The notes: generated from the sequence alone by a model not told the origin. A DNA stretch of 53,942 nucleotides from Phycisphaerales bacterium (GCA_028291615.1 JAQGHM010000359.1:1-53942), one strand, 5' to 3'. Shown: positions 41,682 through 50,501, numbered from the stretch's first letter. Made by a program: numbers and translations.

Positions 41682-42082
41682 CGGTCCCGCCCCTTCGCGA
41701 CGGTCCGCGCCGCCGCTGCCGGATCGCCGCGCTCCACGGCACCCGATAAGTCGACAATCCGGCGTCGCAGGTCCGACAAGTCCCGCTGCAACGCCTCGCG
41801 CCGCGCGTCGCTCGCAGCAACCTTCTCCAGCGCCTCGCCCTGTTCCCCCAGCGCCTTGTCGGCCGACGCCATAATCTGCCGAACGTACTGCCGCGGCACC
41901 CGACCCTCACCCCATTGCTCGATCGTCGTGTCCAAGGTAGCTGACCAAGATTCGATCGACTGCCGAACCCGATCCAGCGTCTCAGACGAATCACGATCGC
42001 ACCCGCAAAGCAACAGCGAGAGCGCCAGCGGCACAATAAGCCGCCCAATGCGAAATCGACGAACTCGTAAACCGGCCGCCAT
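41678..42082 (-). CDS. Small lipoprotein, first gene of the NRAMP operon
   Basis: This 134-residue protein has a lipoprotein-type leader (RLIVPLALSLLLCGCDRD; the Cys following LLCG is the likely lipid site) and a helical, charged body (SIESWSATLDTTIEQW, DARREALQRDLSDLRRRIVDLSG) that may form a coiled coil. It shares ATGA with the NRAMP gene start. Function is unknown; it could be an envelope-side partner of the transporter. Confidence 0.72.
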   Translation of the reverse strand: MAAGLRVRRFRIGRLIVPLALSLLLCGCDRDSSETLDRVRQSIESWSATLDTTIEQWGEGRVPRQYVRQIMASADKALGEQGEALEKVAASDARREALQRDLSDLRRRIVDLSGAVERGDPAAAARTVAKGRDR

Positions 42083-42212
42083 CGCCCGTCACTATGGCCG
42101 CCGTGTCCGCTTGATGTCAGCGCGGAAAGTACCAATTGATCGAGCGTCCCGTCTCCCGCACCCTCGATTCCGACGACCGAATCATGGCTCATTACATTTG
42201 CTTAACTGCCGT

Positions 42213-42218
42213 TACAAT
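42213..42218 (+). promoter_or_regulatory. Putative -10 box of the PIN toxin gene, leaderless
   Basis: TACAAT ends 6 bases before the GTG at 42225, so the transcript would begin about at the start codon. No ribosome site is seen, which agrees with a leaderless message. No -35 box is evident at the right distance. Confidence 0.35.
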
Positions 42219-42224
42219 ACAATC

Positions 42225-42695
42225 GTGGCAAAGGTCTATCTTGAAACGAGTTTCTTCAGCGCATGCGCAACGACGCGGCAGGACGTGCATAGCCAATCGT
42301 GGAAGGGACGAAGCCTCAGTTGGCTGAAGACGCAGGCGTCCAAGCACGAACTCTTCATTTCGGCGGAAGTCGTCGCAGAACTGACTGTCCCGACCTACCC
42401 GAATCGCGAGGCCGCCCTCGCATTTACCGCTAGTACGCAGATCTTGACGATCGATGAGCAGGTGTTGATTTTGGCACAATTGCTAATTGAACAGAGAGTT
42501 ATGCCGGGCCCGTTGAAGGGAGACGCGATTCACGTCGCCGTCGCTGCCTATCATGGAATGGAGTATGTCTTAAGCTGGAACGTCAAACACCTGGCGAATC
42601 CAAATAAGCGGATTCACCTGGCGCGCGTGTTGATGAACGTTGGACGGGCCGTTCCCTCAATTGTGACACCCGAAGTGCTATGGGACGAGGAATAA
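42225..42695 (+). CDS. PIN domain ribonuclease toxin (VapC-like)
   Basis: This 156-residue PIN-domain protein has KVYLETSFFSA at the N-terminus (Glu replacing the usual first Asp, as in the YLETS subgroup), AEVVAEL, then GDAIHVAVAAYHGMEYVLSWNVKHLANP near the end, with the acidic and Asn positions of the active site. PIN toxins cleave tRNA or rRNA. Most of the open frame upstream is noise; the GTG at 42225 begins the domain. The next gene starts 4 bases after its stop and may be its partner. Confidence 0.85.
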   Translation: MAKVYLETSFFSACATTRQDVHSQSWKGRSLSWLKTQASKHELFISAEVVAELTVPTYPNREAALAFTASTQILTIDEQVLILAQLLIEQRVMPGPLKGDAIHVAVAAYHGMEYVLSWNVKHLANPNKRIHLARVLMNVGRAVPSIVTPEVLWDEE

Positions 42696-42699
42696 CTCG

Positions 42700-42939
42700 A
42701 TGAGCGAACAAAACTTGATCACGGACGTTCGCACCGCCAAAATCTGGCTCGATGCCCAGGCATCGACATTGGACGAACTGGGAATGCGCCTTCAAGCAGT
42801 CGAAGATGCGTATCGAGCGCGAACGGGAGAGTTCGCATCCGTGCCGACGGTACGCCCTGCTGCGATACAGGCCCTCATCGATAATGCTTCCGATGAACCG
42901 GGGCGAGATTTGCTCGAAGACCTGCGTCCGGCGTCTTGA
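42700..42939 (+). CDS. Small partner of the PIN toxin, possible antitoxin
   Basis: This 79-residue ORF (MSEQNLITDVRTAKIW..., ending LEDLRPAS) has a helical, acidic composition and no known antitoxin domain. GAGGAA lies upstream and the spacing to the toxin gene is only 4 bases, so the two are likely one operon. The usual order places antitoxin first; here the toxin leads. Function is inferred from position only. Confidence 0.6.
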   Translation: MSEQNLITDVRTAKIWLDAQASTLDELGMRLQAVEDAYRARTGEFASVPTVRPAAIQALIDNASDEPGRDLLEDLRPAS

Positions 42940-42944
42940 ATATC

Positions 42945-44123
42945 TTACGCCTTCTTAAAACTCGCATTCATATCCACCACCGCATCCACCGGCGGCGCCG
43001 CCACCTTCTTCTTCCCACCGTGCTTCTTCTCCAGATCCTTCAGCAGCTCATCGAACGCCGCCGCGTCCATCGGCAGCGTTACCGCTTGCCGCGTCACCCC
43101 CGCCATCAGCATCGCGTTGCCAATCTCCAGCCCCCGCACGCCGTCCTCCCCCGGCGCGATCAGCGGCTCGTTCTTCAGGATCGCATTCACGAAGTTCTGC
43201 GTCACCGTCTTGTGGGATTCCGGGTTGGCCGTTGGGATTGGGATGTCGATTTCCCAGGTCTCGATGTGCGCGAAGGCTTCTTTGCTACGCTCGCGCACCT
43301 CCCGGACACCCTTGCGCGTCTGGTAGAACTTCAGCGTGTTGCGTTCGCACACCAGCCGGCCACGGTCGCCCGCAATTTCAAGCCGATCCGTGCCCGGATA
43401 CTCCCCCGTCCCCGTGACGAAATGTCCGATCGCGCCATTCGGATATTCCAGGATCGCCGACAGCTCATCTTCCACCTCAATCGGATGATGCTTGCCCAAG
43501 GAGGCGATCGCTGTGATCCGCTCCGGCATCATCCCCGGCAGCCACTGCATCAGGTCAAGGTTATGCGGGTTCTGGTTAATCAGCACGCCCCCCCCTTCGC
43601 CCGCCCAGGTTCCGCGCCAGCCGCCCAGTGCGAAATATGTCCAGGTTCGGAACCAATTCGTGGCGATCCAGGTAATTCGCGAGATCTCACCCAGTTCGCC
43701 GTCGTCGATGATCTGCTTGATCTTCAGGTAGAGCGGATTCGTCCGCGTCTGGAACATCAGGGCATACTTGAGGTTCGGGTGCTTCGCATGAAGCGCGTTG
43801 GTCTTGCGCGCGTCGCTGACGCGCACCGCCACCGGCTTTTCGCACAGCACGTGCAGGTTTTTCGCGAACGCCGCATCGGTGATCAGCGGATGCTGGTAGT
43901 GGGGGGTCGCGATCAGGATCGCGTCGCACGTCCCCGACGCCAGCATCGCCTCGTAAGTCGTGAACTTTGCAACGTTCGGAAACCGCTGCGCCACACGGTC
44001 CGCCGCCGCCGGATTCGCATCGCAGACCGCCGAAAGCGCCCCCCCGTCGATCGAATCCATGTACGACACATGGACGCTCCCCATATTTCCCAGCCCGATG
44101 ACGCCGATGCGCACTTGATCCAT
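42945..44123 (-). CDS. Gfo/Idh/MocA family oxidoreductase (cytoplasmic)
   Basis: This 392-residue protein has the Rossmann motif RIGVIGLGNMGSVHVSYMD, the family Lys motif HVLCEKPVAVRVSDA, and a C-terminal domain with GGGVLINQNPHNLDLMQWL carrying the conserved His/Asn. It has no export signal. A short Lys/Ala-rich tail (EKKHGGKKKVAAPP) is unusual. GGGAG precedes the ATG. It is the third member of this family in the window and closest in form to the one at 25985, but longer. The substrate is unknown. Confidence 0.93.
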   Translation of the reverse strand: MDQVRIGVIGLGNMGSVHVSYMDSIDGGALSAVCDANPAAADRVAQRFPNVAKFTTYEAMLASGTCDAILIATPHYQHPLITDAAFAKNLHVLCEKPVAVRVSDARKTNALHAKHPNLKYALMFQTRTNPLYLKIKQIIDDGELGEISRITWIATNWFRTWTYFALGGWRGTWAGEGGGVLINQNPHNLDLMQWLPGMMPERITAIASLGKHHPIEVEDELSAILEYPNGAIGHFVTGTGEYPGTDRLEIAGDRGRLVCERNTLKFYQTRKGVREVRERSKEAFAHIETWEIDIPIPTANPESHKTVTQNFVNAILKNEPLIAPGEDGVRGLEIGNAMLMAGVTRQAVTLPMDAAAFDELLKDLEKKHGGKKKVAAPPVDAVVDMNASFKKA

Positions 44124-44270
44124 ACAATGCTCCCTCGCGGCGCGTGGGCCGGAAAATGCGGTAAATAGATGGATCGACTGGGAAAGTCAAACCGAATAAG
44201 ATCGGCGAACGCCCTGCGGCCGCGTGGGGGTTTTGGCGCGCCGGCAGTTCCGGGCAGAAAGATCAAAGAC

Positions 44271-45380
44271 GTGACAAGTAAGAGCATCAAGACGCAAGAT
44301 ACATTCGCGGAAAACCTCGAACAGACCCAGGAATCGGCCCAGCAGCCGACCGTCGTCCCCCGATCCGACCTCAACGTCGTCCATCACCTCGCCCAGAAGC
44401 TGATGACCGAGCTCGAAAAGGTCTCCGACGGCGACATGGTCGGCGAGATCGTCGAAACCGCCCTCAAGCTTCTGCGCGACCAGACCAACCGCGCCGACAT
44501 CAAGCTCATCAATAAGTCGCTCAAGGAATTGCGCTACGCGATGAAGGTCTTCGCGCCCTATCGCGAGGTGCGCAAGGTCAGCATCTTCGGCTCCGCCCGC
44601 ACGCCCGAAGCGCATGATGACTACAAGGCCGCCGCCAAATTCGGCAAGGCCATGGCCAACGACGGCTGGATGGTCATCACCGGCGCTGGTGGCGGGATCA
44701 TGGCCGCCGGTCACGGTGGCGCGGGCGCCGAGCCTTCCTTCGGCCTCGCCATTCGTCTCCCCTTCGAGCAGGCCACCAACCCGCACATCGCCAACGATCC
44801 CAAGCTGATCAACTTCAAGTACTTCTTCACTCGCAAGCTGATGTTCGTCCGCTCAAGTCACGCCATCGCCCTCTTCCCCGGCGGCTTCGGCACCATGGAT
44901 GAAGGCTTCGAGGTCCTCACCCTCGTGCAGACCGGCAAGAGCGTGCCGATGCCGATCGTCTACATCGACCCGCCCGGCGGTGACTTCTGGCCGAGTTGGC
45001 AGAAGTTCGTCGACAAACAGCTCCTCAATCGCGGCCTGATCGGTCACGACGACCTCCGCCTTTACAAGATCACCGACAACATCGACGAGGCCGTCCGCGA
45101 GGTCACGCACTTCTATTCCAACTACCACAGCGTCCGCTACATCAAGGACGACCTGATCCTCCGTCTGCACCGCAAACCCACCGAGCAGCAGCTCGACGAG
45201 ATCAACCGCAAGTTCAAGGACATCTGCGTCAAGGGTGAGTTCCGCGTCACCGGCCCCCTCCACGCCGAGCGCGACGAACCGAGCCTAGCCCACCTGCACC
45301 GTCTTGTCTTCCAGTTCAACAAGCGCGATCATGGCCGCCTGCGCATCCTGATCGATCACCTGAACGACCTGCCGGAGTAA
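44271..45380 (+). CDS. LOG-family protein (TIGR00730-like)
   Basis: This 369-residue protein has the LOG nucleotide-binding pattern: VSIFGSART, VITGAGGGIMAAGHGGAGAE and the phosphate loop FPGGFGTMDEGFEVL. Plant and bacterial LOGs release cytokinin bases from their nucleotides; large bacterial members may have other nucleotide substrates. The N-terminal 70 residues and a C-terminal extension are outside the core. I start at the GTG at 44271; the ATG at 44169 would add 34 residues with rare codons and no ribosome site. Confidence 0.86.
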   Translation: MTSKSIKTQDTFAENLEQTQESAQQPTVVPRSDLNVVHHLAQKLMTELEKVSDGDMVGEIVETALKLLRDQTNRADIKLINKSLKELRYAMKVFAPYREVRKVSIFGSARTPEAHDDYKAAAKFGKAMANDGWMVITGAGGGIMAAGHGGAGAEPSFGLAIRLPFEQATNPHIANDPKLINFKYFFTRKLMFVRSSHAIALFPGGFGTMDEGFEVLTLVQTGKSVPMPIVYIDPPGGDFWPSWQKFVDKQLLNRGLIGHDDLRLYKITDNIDEAVREVTHFYSNYHSVRYIKDDLILRLHRKPTEQQLDEINRKFKDICVKGEFRVTGPLHAERDEPSLAHLHRLVFQFNKRDHGRLRILIDHLNDLPE

Positions 45381-45509
45381 GGAACTCCAAGCACGCCCGG
45401 ACAGAGCCTTGGGAGCTATGCGACCAAAGCGCCGTCCCGGATTCAGAATTCGCCAAGAGCGCGGTTATTTGATATTCCAGCATTCACAATTCACGTGAAG
45501 GAACGTCAA

Positions 45510-47024
45510 ATGAATCGAGCCCTCGCGCCCTTTCTCTTCGTCCTCGTAAGTTTCCTTTCACCCATTGCGGGCGCCGCCGACCCCGCGGTGCCTTTCGATG
45601 GCGGAAAATCCATCTGGCACGACAACTTCGACCGCTACGATTTCGTAATGGACGAGCAAACCCTCGCGATCACGCCCTTCAAAGCCCCCGAAGGCGAACG
45701 CTTCGGCGTCCGCGACCCCGCCAAAGGCCAGCGCCGCTGTATCGTCATCGCCCCCAAGACCGCCGCGCCCGGAAACCCCTGGTCCTGGCAAGGCTGCTAC
45801 TGGGATCATCAGCCGCAAGCCGAGGTCGAATTGCTCCGGCGCGGTTTCCACATCGCCTACATCTCCGCCAACGCTACGCTGAAACCCGGCAAGGAATGGG
45901 ACGCCTGGTACCAATTCCTCACCGAAAAGCACGGCCTCTCCAAAAAGCCCGCCTTCATCGGCATGAGCCGCGGCGGTGAATACGCCTACACATGGGCCAC
46001 CAACCACCCCGACCAAGTCGCCTGCATCTACGCCGACAACCCCGGCGGCAACGCGGAAGTACTTTCCAAATTAGGCGACCTCGCCCGTAACGACGTCCCC
46101 CTCCTCCACGTCTGCGGCAGCATGGACCCGATCCTCGGCCGATACTCCATGGTCATCGAGGCAATCTATCAACAACTCGGCGGGCGCATCTCCACCATGA
46201 CCAAGGACGGCGCAGCCCACCACCCGCATAGCCTGCGCGATCCCACCCCGATCGCCGATTTCATCGAAGAAAGCGTTAAGGCCGCGAGTCCCGCCGTCCC
46301 CGATTTCGCCGGCGAAAAATTCACCCGATCCGCGTACTACAGCATCCAGAACGCCTACCGCGATTTCCCCAAAGACGGCGCCTTCATCACCTGCCGCGGC
46401 CCGCAATTCACCGAATGCTACGACCGCATCGGCTTCCAACTCCCAGGCGTCAAAGGCGCGATCAGCGTGATCATCCCCAAAACAGCCGCCGCAGGAAAAC
46501 CATGGGTCTATCGCGCCGAGTTCGTCAGCCGCGACGCCGTCACAGACCTGGCGCTGCTCGCCAAGGGATTCCACATCGTCACCGGCCCCGTCTCCTACGA
46601 TGACGACAACCTCTCCCTGCAACACTGGAACGCGGTCTACCAATACCTCACCGATCACGGCTTCTCGAAAAAACCGGTCATGGAAGGCGCAGGCCGTTCC
46701 GCCGGTGAAGCCTACGCCTGGGCCATCGAGAACCCCGAAAAAGTTTCCTGCATCTACGCCGAAAACCCCGTCCTGCGCAGCACGATGTCCAAAAAGCCGC
46801 TCCTCGAAAACCTCGCCCCCCTGGCAAAAGCCGGCGTCCCCCTCCTCCACGTCTGCGGCAGCCTCGACCCCGCCCTCGACTCCACCACCCGCGCCCTCGA
46901 ACAAAAATACAAAGACCTAGGCGGCCATATCACGGTCATCATCAAGCAAGGCCAAGCCCATTACCCCCTCGCACCCACTGACCTCGCGCCCGTCGTAGAT
47001 TTCATCATGGCAGCGCAGAAGTAG
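45510..47024 (+). CDS. Exported tandem alpha/beta-hydrolase
   Basis: This 504-residue protein with a signal peptide holds two similar alpha/beta-hydrolase domains. The first has nucleophile S153 in IGMSRGGE, D206 in CGSMD and His in GAAHHPHS. In the second the matching elbow is EGAGRSAGE, so G395 replaces the Ser, while D453 and H484 remain. Only the first half is expected to be active, unless S397 serves. The substrate is unknown. The ATG at 45510 follows AAGGAACG. Confidence 0.83.
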   Translation: MNRALAPFLFVLVSFLSPIAGAADPAVPFDGGKSIWHDNFDRYDFVMDEQTLAITPFKAPEGERFGVRDPAKGQRRCIVIAPKTAAPGNPWSWQGCYWDHQPQAEVELLRRGFHIAYISANATLKPGKEWDAWYQFLTEKHGLSKKPAFIGMSRGGEYAYTWATNHPDQVACIYADNPGGNAEVLSKLGDLARNDVPLLHVCGSMDPILGRYSMVIEAIYQQLGGRISTMTKDGAAHHPHSLRDPTPIADFIEESVKAASPAVPDFAGEKFTRSAYYSIQNAYRDFPKDGAFITCRGPQFTECYDRIGFQLPGVKGAISVIIPKTAAAGKPWVYRAEFVSRDAVTDLALLAKGFHIVTGPVSYDDDNLSLQHWNAVYQYLTDHGFSKKPVMEGAGRSAGEAYAWAIENPEKVSCIYAENPVLRSTMSKKPLLENLAPLAKAGVPLLHVCGSLDPALDSTTRALEQKYKDLGGHITVIIKQGQAHYPLAPTDLAPVVDFIMAAQK

Positions 47025-47037
47025 CTCCCCGTTTAGC

Positions 47038-47055
47038 CGGCCCGCTCGCGGGCCG
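47038..47055. terminator. Possible bidirectional stem-loop between convergent genes
   Basis: Seven-base arms CGGCCCG and CGGGCCG enclose CTCG in the short gap between the hydrolase and nth stops. T-runs on both sides are poor, so termination is only possible. Confidence 0.45.
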
Positions 47056-47059
47056 TGTT

Positions 47060-47752
47060 CTACTCTGCAGTCAAGTCATTCTCCCGAACATACTTCTGCC
47101 CAAACGGACAATTCGCCAGCAATGGACACACCTCACACCGAGGCCGCCGAGCCTGACAAATCGCCCGCCCATGCGCAATCATCAGGTGCGACCAAAGCGT
47201 CCACACCTCTTTCGGAACAATCGCCATCAGATCCTGCTCGATCTTCACCGGATCGTCATGGCTCGTCAGCCCAAGCCGCTGCGACAACCGCCCCACGTGC
47301 GTATCCACTACAACCCCCACGTTTTGATCAAACGCATTCCCCAGCACGACATTCGCCGTCTTCCGCCCCACGCCGGCAAGGTGCGTCAACTCCTCCATCG
47401 TCTCCGGCACGCGCCCCCCATGCTTGTCGATCAGCGACGCCGCCATCGACCGGATCGACTTGGTCTTATTACGGTAAAAGCCGGTCGATTGAATGTCCTT
47501 CTCCAGCTCTTCCTGCGGAGCCGCCGCATAATCCTTCGCGGTTTTGTATTTCTTGAAAAGCGTCTTCGTAACGATATTCACCCGATCATCCGTGCACTGG
47601 GCCGACAGGATCGTCGCCACCAGCAATTCGAGCGGCTTGCCATAATCGAGCGAGCACTTGGCCGTCGGATAAGTCTTCTTCAGGATCGGCAGGATCACCC
47701 GCACCCGATCGATTCGCGCCTGAATTTTCTTCGAAAGAGCTTTGGTGGGCAT
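47060..47752 (-). CDS. nth: Endonuclease III
   Basis: This 230-residue DNA glycosylase/AP lyase removes oxidised pyrimidines in base excision repair. Family marks are LVATILSAQCTDDRVN, the helix-hairpin-helix LAGVGRKTANVVLGNAF with the catalytic Lys, VDTHVGRLSQRLGL with the catalytic Asp, and the [4Fe-4S] Cys cluster CQARRPRCEVCPLLANC (Cx6Cx2Cx5C). The ATG at 47752 begins the family-like sequence; the longer frame upstream is a shadow of the DUF4149-like gene. Confidence 0.95.
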   Translation of the reverse strand: MPTKALSKKIQARIDRVRVILPILKKTYPTAKCSLDYGKPLELLVATILSAQCTDDRVNIVTKTLFKKYKTAKDYAAAPQEELEKDIQSTGFYRNKTKSIRSMAASLIDKHGGRVPETMEELTHLAGVGRKTANVVLGNAFDQNVGVVVDTHVGRLSQRLGLTSHDDPVKIEQDLMAIVPKEVWTLWSHLMIAHGRAICQARRPRCEVCPLLANCPFGQKYVRENDLTAE

Positions 47753-47760
47753 GGCTTGAA

Positions 47761-48360
47761 TCAGGAGAGGTGAAGGGTGGCCTGCGTCCGCGCCGGCAGG
47801 GGGATCTCGATCCGTTTGGCGGTGATGCTGGAGCTGAAGAGGATCAACCCGAGCAAAAGCGCCAGGCGGATGCGCAGGAGAAATTCGCTTTCGCGCTGGT
47901 AGCGATTGAATTCGTCGTTGGCGGGGTTGGCGATTTCCGGTTCGTCGGCGTGCTCGAGGTACTGGTCGCGGTATCGCGTGATCTGCGGCCAGATCACTCG
48001 CCAGTCGAACACCGCAAAGCCGACCGCGGCGAAATACATGCCGCTTCGCAGCATTGGCAAGAGCCAGTTCTGCCCGCTGGTGTCCGAGAGAAACCACTGC
48101 CCGATCAAGCCGACCAGCACCCCCGCGGCGCAGATCAACTCGATGCGCAGAAGTTGGGCGATGAGATTGGAAACGATCGTCCCCGCCAGCAGCAACCCAT
48201 GCTGCCCCTCCAGATTGACCGAAAGCACCATCGGAAGGATCGGATTGTTCTCCTTCACCGTCCGAAAGATGATCGGCGCCGCGATCGCAATGAAAAGAAC
48301 GCCCCCAAACCAGGTGGATAGCGAGATCCAGTAAATGATCTGGAGGAGCGAAAACGCCAT
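47761..48360 (-). CDS. DUF4149-like membrane protein
   Basis: This 199-residue protein has four hydrophobic helices, the first with STWFGGVLFIAIAAPIIFR, resembling the DUF4149/TMEM205-like family. A charged segment (EPEIANPANDEFNRYQRESEF) precedes the last helix. Function is unknown. I start at the ATG at 48360, which lacks a strong ribosome site; the frame upstream to 48507 overlaps the divergent methyltransferase start and is unlikely. It ends 8 bases from nth. Confidence 0.8.
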   Translation of the reverse strand: MAFSLLQIIYWISLSTWFGGVLFIAIAAPIIFRTVKENNPILPMVLSVNLEGQHGLLLAGTIVSNLIAQLLRIELICAAGVLVGLIGQWFLSDTSGQNWLLPMLRSGMYFAAVGFAVFDWRVIWPQITRYRDQYLEHADEPEIANPANDEFNRYQRESEFLLRIRLALLLGLILFSSSITAKRIEIPLPARTQATLHLS

Positions 48361-48483
48361 GGCCGGCAAGCGTAGGCCGGGCCGGGAAAATGTCAAAAGA
48401 CATATCTCGGACCACCAGCGGTTTTTGGAGATATGTGCAGAACCGGCGTTGATTAGACCGATGGCGCACAAGGGCCGAAAACC

Positions 48484-49230
48484 ATGAACCTTGCCAACGC
48501 ACTGCAACTCGCAAACGAATTACCCAGCGATGCCCTGGTTATCGACGTCGGCGGCGGCGCGGGCGCCTTTCCCCGCGCCGACTGGGTAATCGACACGCTC
48601 CCCTTCGATCAGGCGGGCGCTGGATCAAGCGGCAACATCCACAAGCAGATGAACATCCCGGCGAGATACGCACGCGAACGCTGGATTCAAGCCGACCTCT
48701 GCGATCGAACACCCTGGCCCATCGCCGACAAGCGGTTCGATTTCGCAGTCTGCTCTCACTTGCTGGAGGACGTCCGCGACCCCATTTGGATCTGCAGCGA
48801 GATCAGCCGAATTGCCAGGGCCGGCTACATCGAAGTCCCCTCGCGCATCGAAGAGCAATCCCGCGGCGTAGAACACCCCCGCTACTGCGGCTACCACCAC
48901 CACCGCTGGCTCATTTCACTCAATGGCGACACCCTCGAATTCCGGCACAAGCCCCACAATCTCCATTCGATCAACAACGCGGTCGTCGCCAACCTGGCCG
49001 TCAACGAACGGATCAGCCAAACGCACGCCATCTGCACGTTGAGATGGACCGACAGTCTCAAGGCGATGGAGGTGATGGAGTTCAACGAACGAAAGTTGAT
49101 CGCAGAGCTGTGCGAGTTCGCGTCATCGGCAAAAGCGCAAAACGGCCTGGCCTCCAAGGTCCCCATGCCATTCACCGACAAGCTGAAGCGCCGCGTCTAT
49201 CGCTTCCGCCTGCTGGCGGGCATCCCCTGA
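48484..49230 (+). CDS. Class I SAM-dependent methyltransferase
   Basis: This 248-residue protein has the glycine-rich SAM motif VIDVGGGAGAFPRADWVID and, later, RFDFAVCSHLLEDVRDPIWICSEISRIARAGYIEVPSR (motifs II and III of the Methyltransf_11 type). The C-terminal half is divergent. The methyl acceptor is unknown; surface polysaccharide or small-molecule roles are common for this group in planctomycetes. The ATG at 48484 is divergent from the DUF4149-like gene. Confidence 0.86.
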   Translation: MNLANALQLANELPSDALVIDVGGGAGAFPRADWVIDTLPFDQAGAGSSGNIHKQMNIPARYARERWIQADLCDRTPWPIADKRFDFAVCSHLLEDVRDPIWICSEISRIARAGYIEVPSRIEEQSRGVEHPRYCGYHHHRWLISLNGDTLEFRHKPHNLHSINNAVVANLAVNERISQTHAICTLRWTDSLKAMEVMEFNERKLIAELCEFASSAKAQNGLASKVPMPFTDKLKRRVYRFRLLAGIP

Positions 49231-49231
49231 T

Positions 49232-49666
49232 TCAGGGTTTAGACTGGGGATCAACCCAAGTCCCAGGCCCCTCCGACCAGGTTTCCTTCTTCCAGATGGA
49301 TGCTTCAGCTTTCAGCGTATCGATAAGCCAATGACACGCCTCAAACGCCGCCGCGCGATGCGGAGTCGATACCGCTATGACCACCGAAGGCTCCCCCACG
49401 TCCACCCGTCCCGTGCGATGCAACAGCACAAGCTTGAGAATGGGCCACCGCTCCCGAGCCCGCCGCGCCAAATCAACAAGCTGCGGCCCCGCCATGTCCC
49501 GGTAAACCTCATAATCCAGCGCCAGCAACCCCTGTCCCGCCGCCGAATTCTCCGCCCGCGTCGTCCCCAGAAACACGGCAATTCCGCCCGCCCCCGCATC
49601 CTGCACGAACGCCACCACCTCCGCCGTCGGCAGGGGGGTCGCGAGAATTTCACACCAGTCCATCAT
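49232..49666 (-). CDS. moaE: Molybdopterin synthase catalytic subunit
   Basis: MoaE, with MoaD, inserts the dithiolene sulfur into precursor Z to form molybdopterin. Visible features are GGIAVFLGTTRAEN, HRTGRVDVGEPSVVIAVSTPHR, and the catalytic Lys region WLIDTLKAEASIWKKE. I take the first ATG of a pair (49666, 144 residues); a GTG at 49684 is in frame. Its start lies just past the MoaD stop on the same strand. Confidence 0.93.
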   Translation of the reverse strand: MMDWCEILATPLPTAEVVAFVQDAGAGGIAVFLGTTRAENSAAGQGLLALDYEVYRDMAGPQLVDLARRARERWPILKLVLLHRTGRVDVGEPSVVIAVSTPHRAAAFEACHWLIDTLKAEASIWKKETWSEGPGTWVDPQSKP

Positions 49667-49673
49667 CGCGCGT

Positions 49674-49919
49674 TTACCCTCCACTCACCGGCGGCAGCAG
49701 CGCCAACTCATCCCCCTCGTTCAAAACGGTCCGCCCATCGACACGACTCAGATTGACCGCAAACGCCACCCGCTTTGCAAACGGCGTAAGCTCAGGATGC
49801 CGTTGTAAAATTGATTCCACAGCATCGAAAACTGTCGCGCCTTCCGAAATCTCCAGTCGCATCTCGGCCACGCCCGCCTTATCCCGAAGAACCGCAAACA
49901 GCTTCACCGTGACATTCAT
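49674..49919 (-). CDS. moaD: Molybdopterin synthase sulfur-carrier subunit
   Basis: MoaD, 81 residues, is a ubiquitin-like carrier whose C-terminal Gly-Gly (LLPPVSGG) is thiocarboxylated. VTVKLFAVLRDKAG and DELALLPP are typical. It pairs with moaE downstream. Other moa genes are not in the window. Confidence 0.94.
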   Translation of the reverse strand: MNVTVKLFAVLRDKAGVAEMRLEISEGATVFDAVESILQRHPELTPFAKRVAFAVNLSRVDGRTVLNEGDELALLPPVSGG

Positions 49920-49937
49920 TCGATCGCCCGCAATACG

Positions 49938-50501
49938 TCACCGCCGCTTAATCGTCCACTCAATCCCATTCCCCACTGCCACCTCCACGCTCGACGCATC
50001 CGTCCGCGCCCGCACCCCCTTAATGTAATCCGCCAGCTCCGTCCGATGCGTCGTCGCGTTATCCGTCAGGATCGACCCGCCCGGCCGCACCTTCGGCCAA
50101 AGCGTATCAAAATAAGTCTGGCAGGCCGGCTTATCCGCATCGATAAACGCAATATCAATAGGCCCGTCGATCCGCTTCAACACCTCCCGCGCATCCCCCA
50201 GATGATTCACGATCACGCCCCCCAGCCCCGCCCGCGCAAACGTCTCCTTCGCCGAATCATACTTCTTCTGGCTAACGTCAATCGTGTGCAGCCGCCCCCC
50301 CGTCTGCTTCAGCGCCGCCCCCCAGAAAAGCCCCGAAAACCCATAAGAAGTCCCCACCTCCACAATCACCCGCGCATTGGACGACAGCGCAATATGGTAA
50401 AGCAATTCCCCCTCCACCCGCGGGATCTGCCAGTGATCATCGCGCGTCTTGCGCGCCTGATCCAACTCGTCAATCGCCTGCAAAATCTCAGCTTCCAACA
50501 T
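49938..50501 (-). CDS. Class I O-methyltransferase (family 3)
   Basis: This 187-residue SAM-dependent O-methyltransferase shows VIVEVGTSYGFSGLFWGAAL (SAM motif), LHTIDVSQ and the metal-binding FIDADKPACQTYFD, with DNATTHRTELADY. It resembles the catechol/caffeoyl-CoA type, which needs a divalent metal. The acceptor is unknown. The ATG at 50501 follows GGAGG and overlaps the end of lpxI by 14 bases. Confidence 0.9.
   Translation of the reverse strand: MLEAEILQAIDELDQARKTRDDHWQIPRVEGELLYHIALSSNARVIVEVGTSYGFSGLFWGAALKQTGGRLHTIDVSQKKYDSAKETFARAGLGGVIVNHLGDAREVLKRIDGPIDIAFIDADKPACQTYFDTLWPKVRPGGSILTDNATTHRTELADYIKGVRARTDASSVEVAVGNGIEWTIKRR

Noticed and set aside
41193..42224. N-terminal extension of the PIN toxin frame
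   Set aside because: The frame runs antisense through the NRAMP and lipoprotein genes; only the part from 42225 looks like protein.
47753..48514. N-terminal extension of the nth frame
   Set aside because: It overlaps the DUF4149-like membrane gene in another frame and has no family resemblance. Endonuclease III is complete from 47752.
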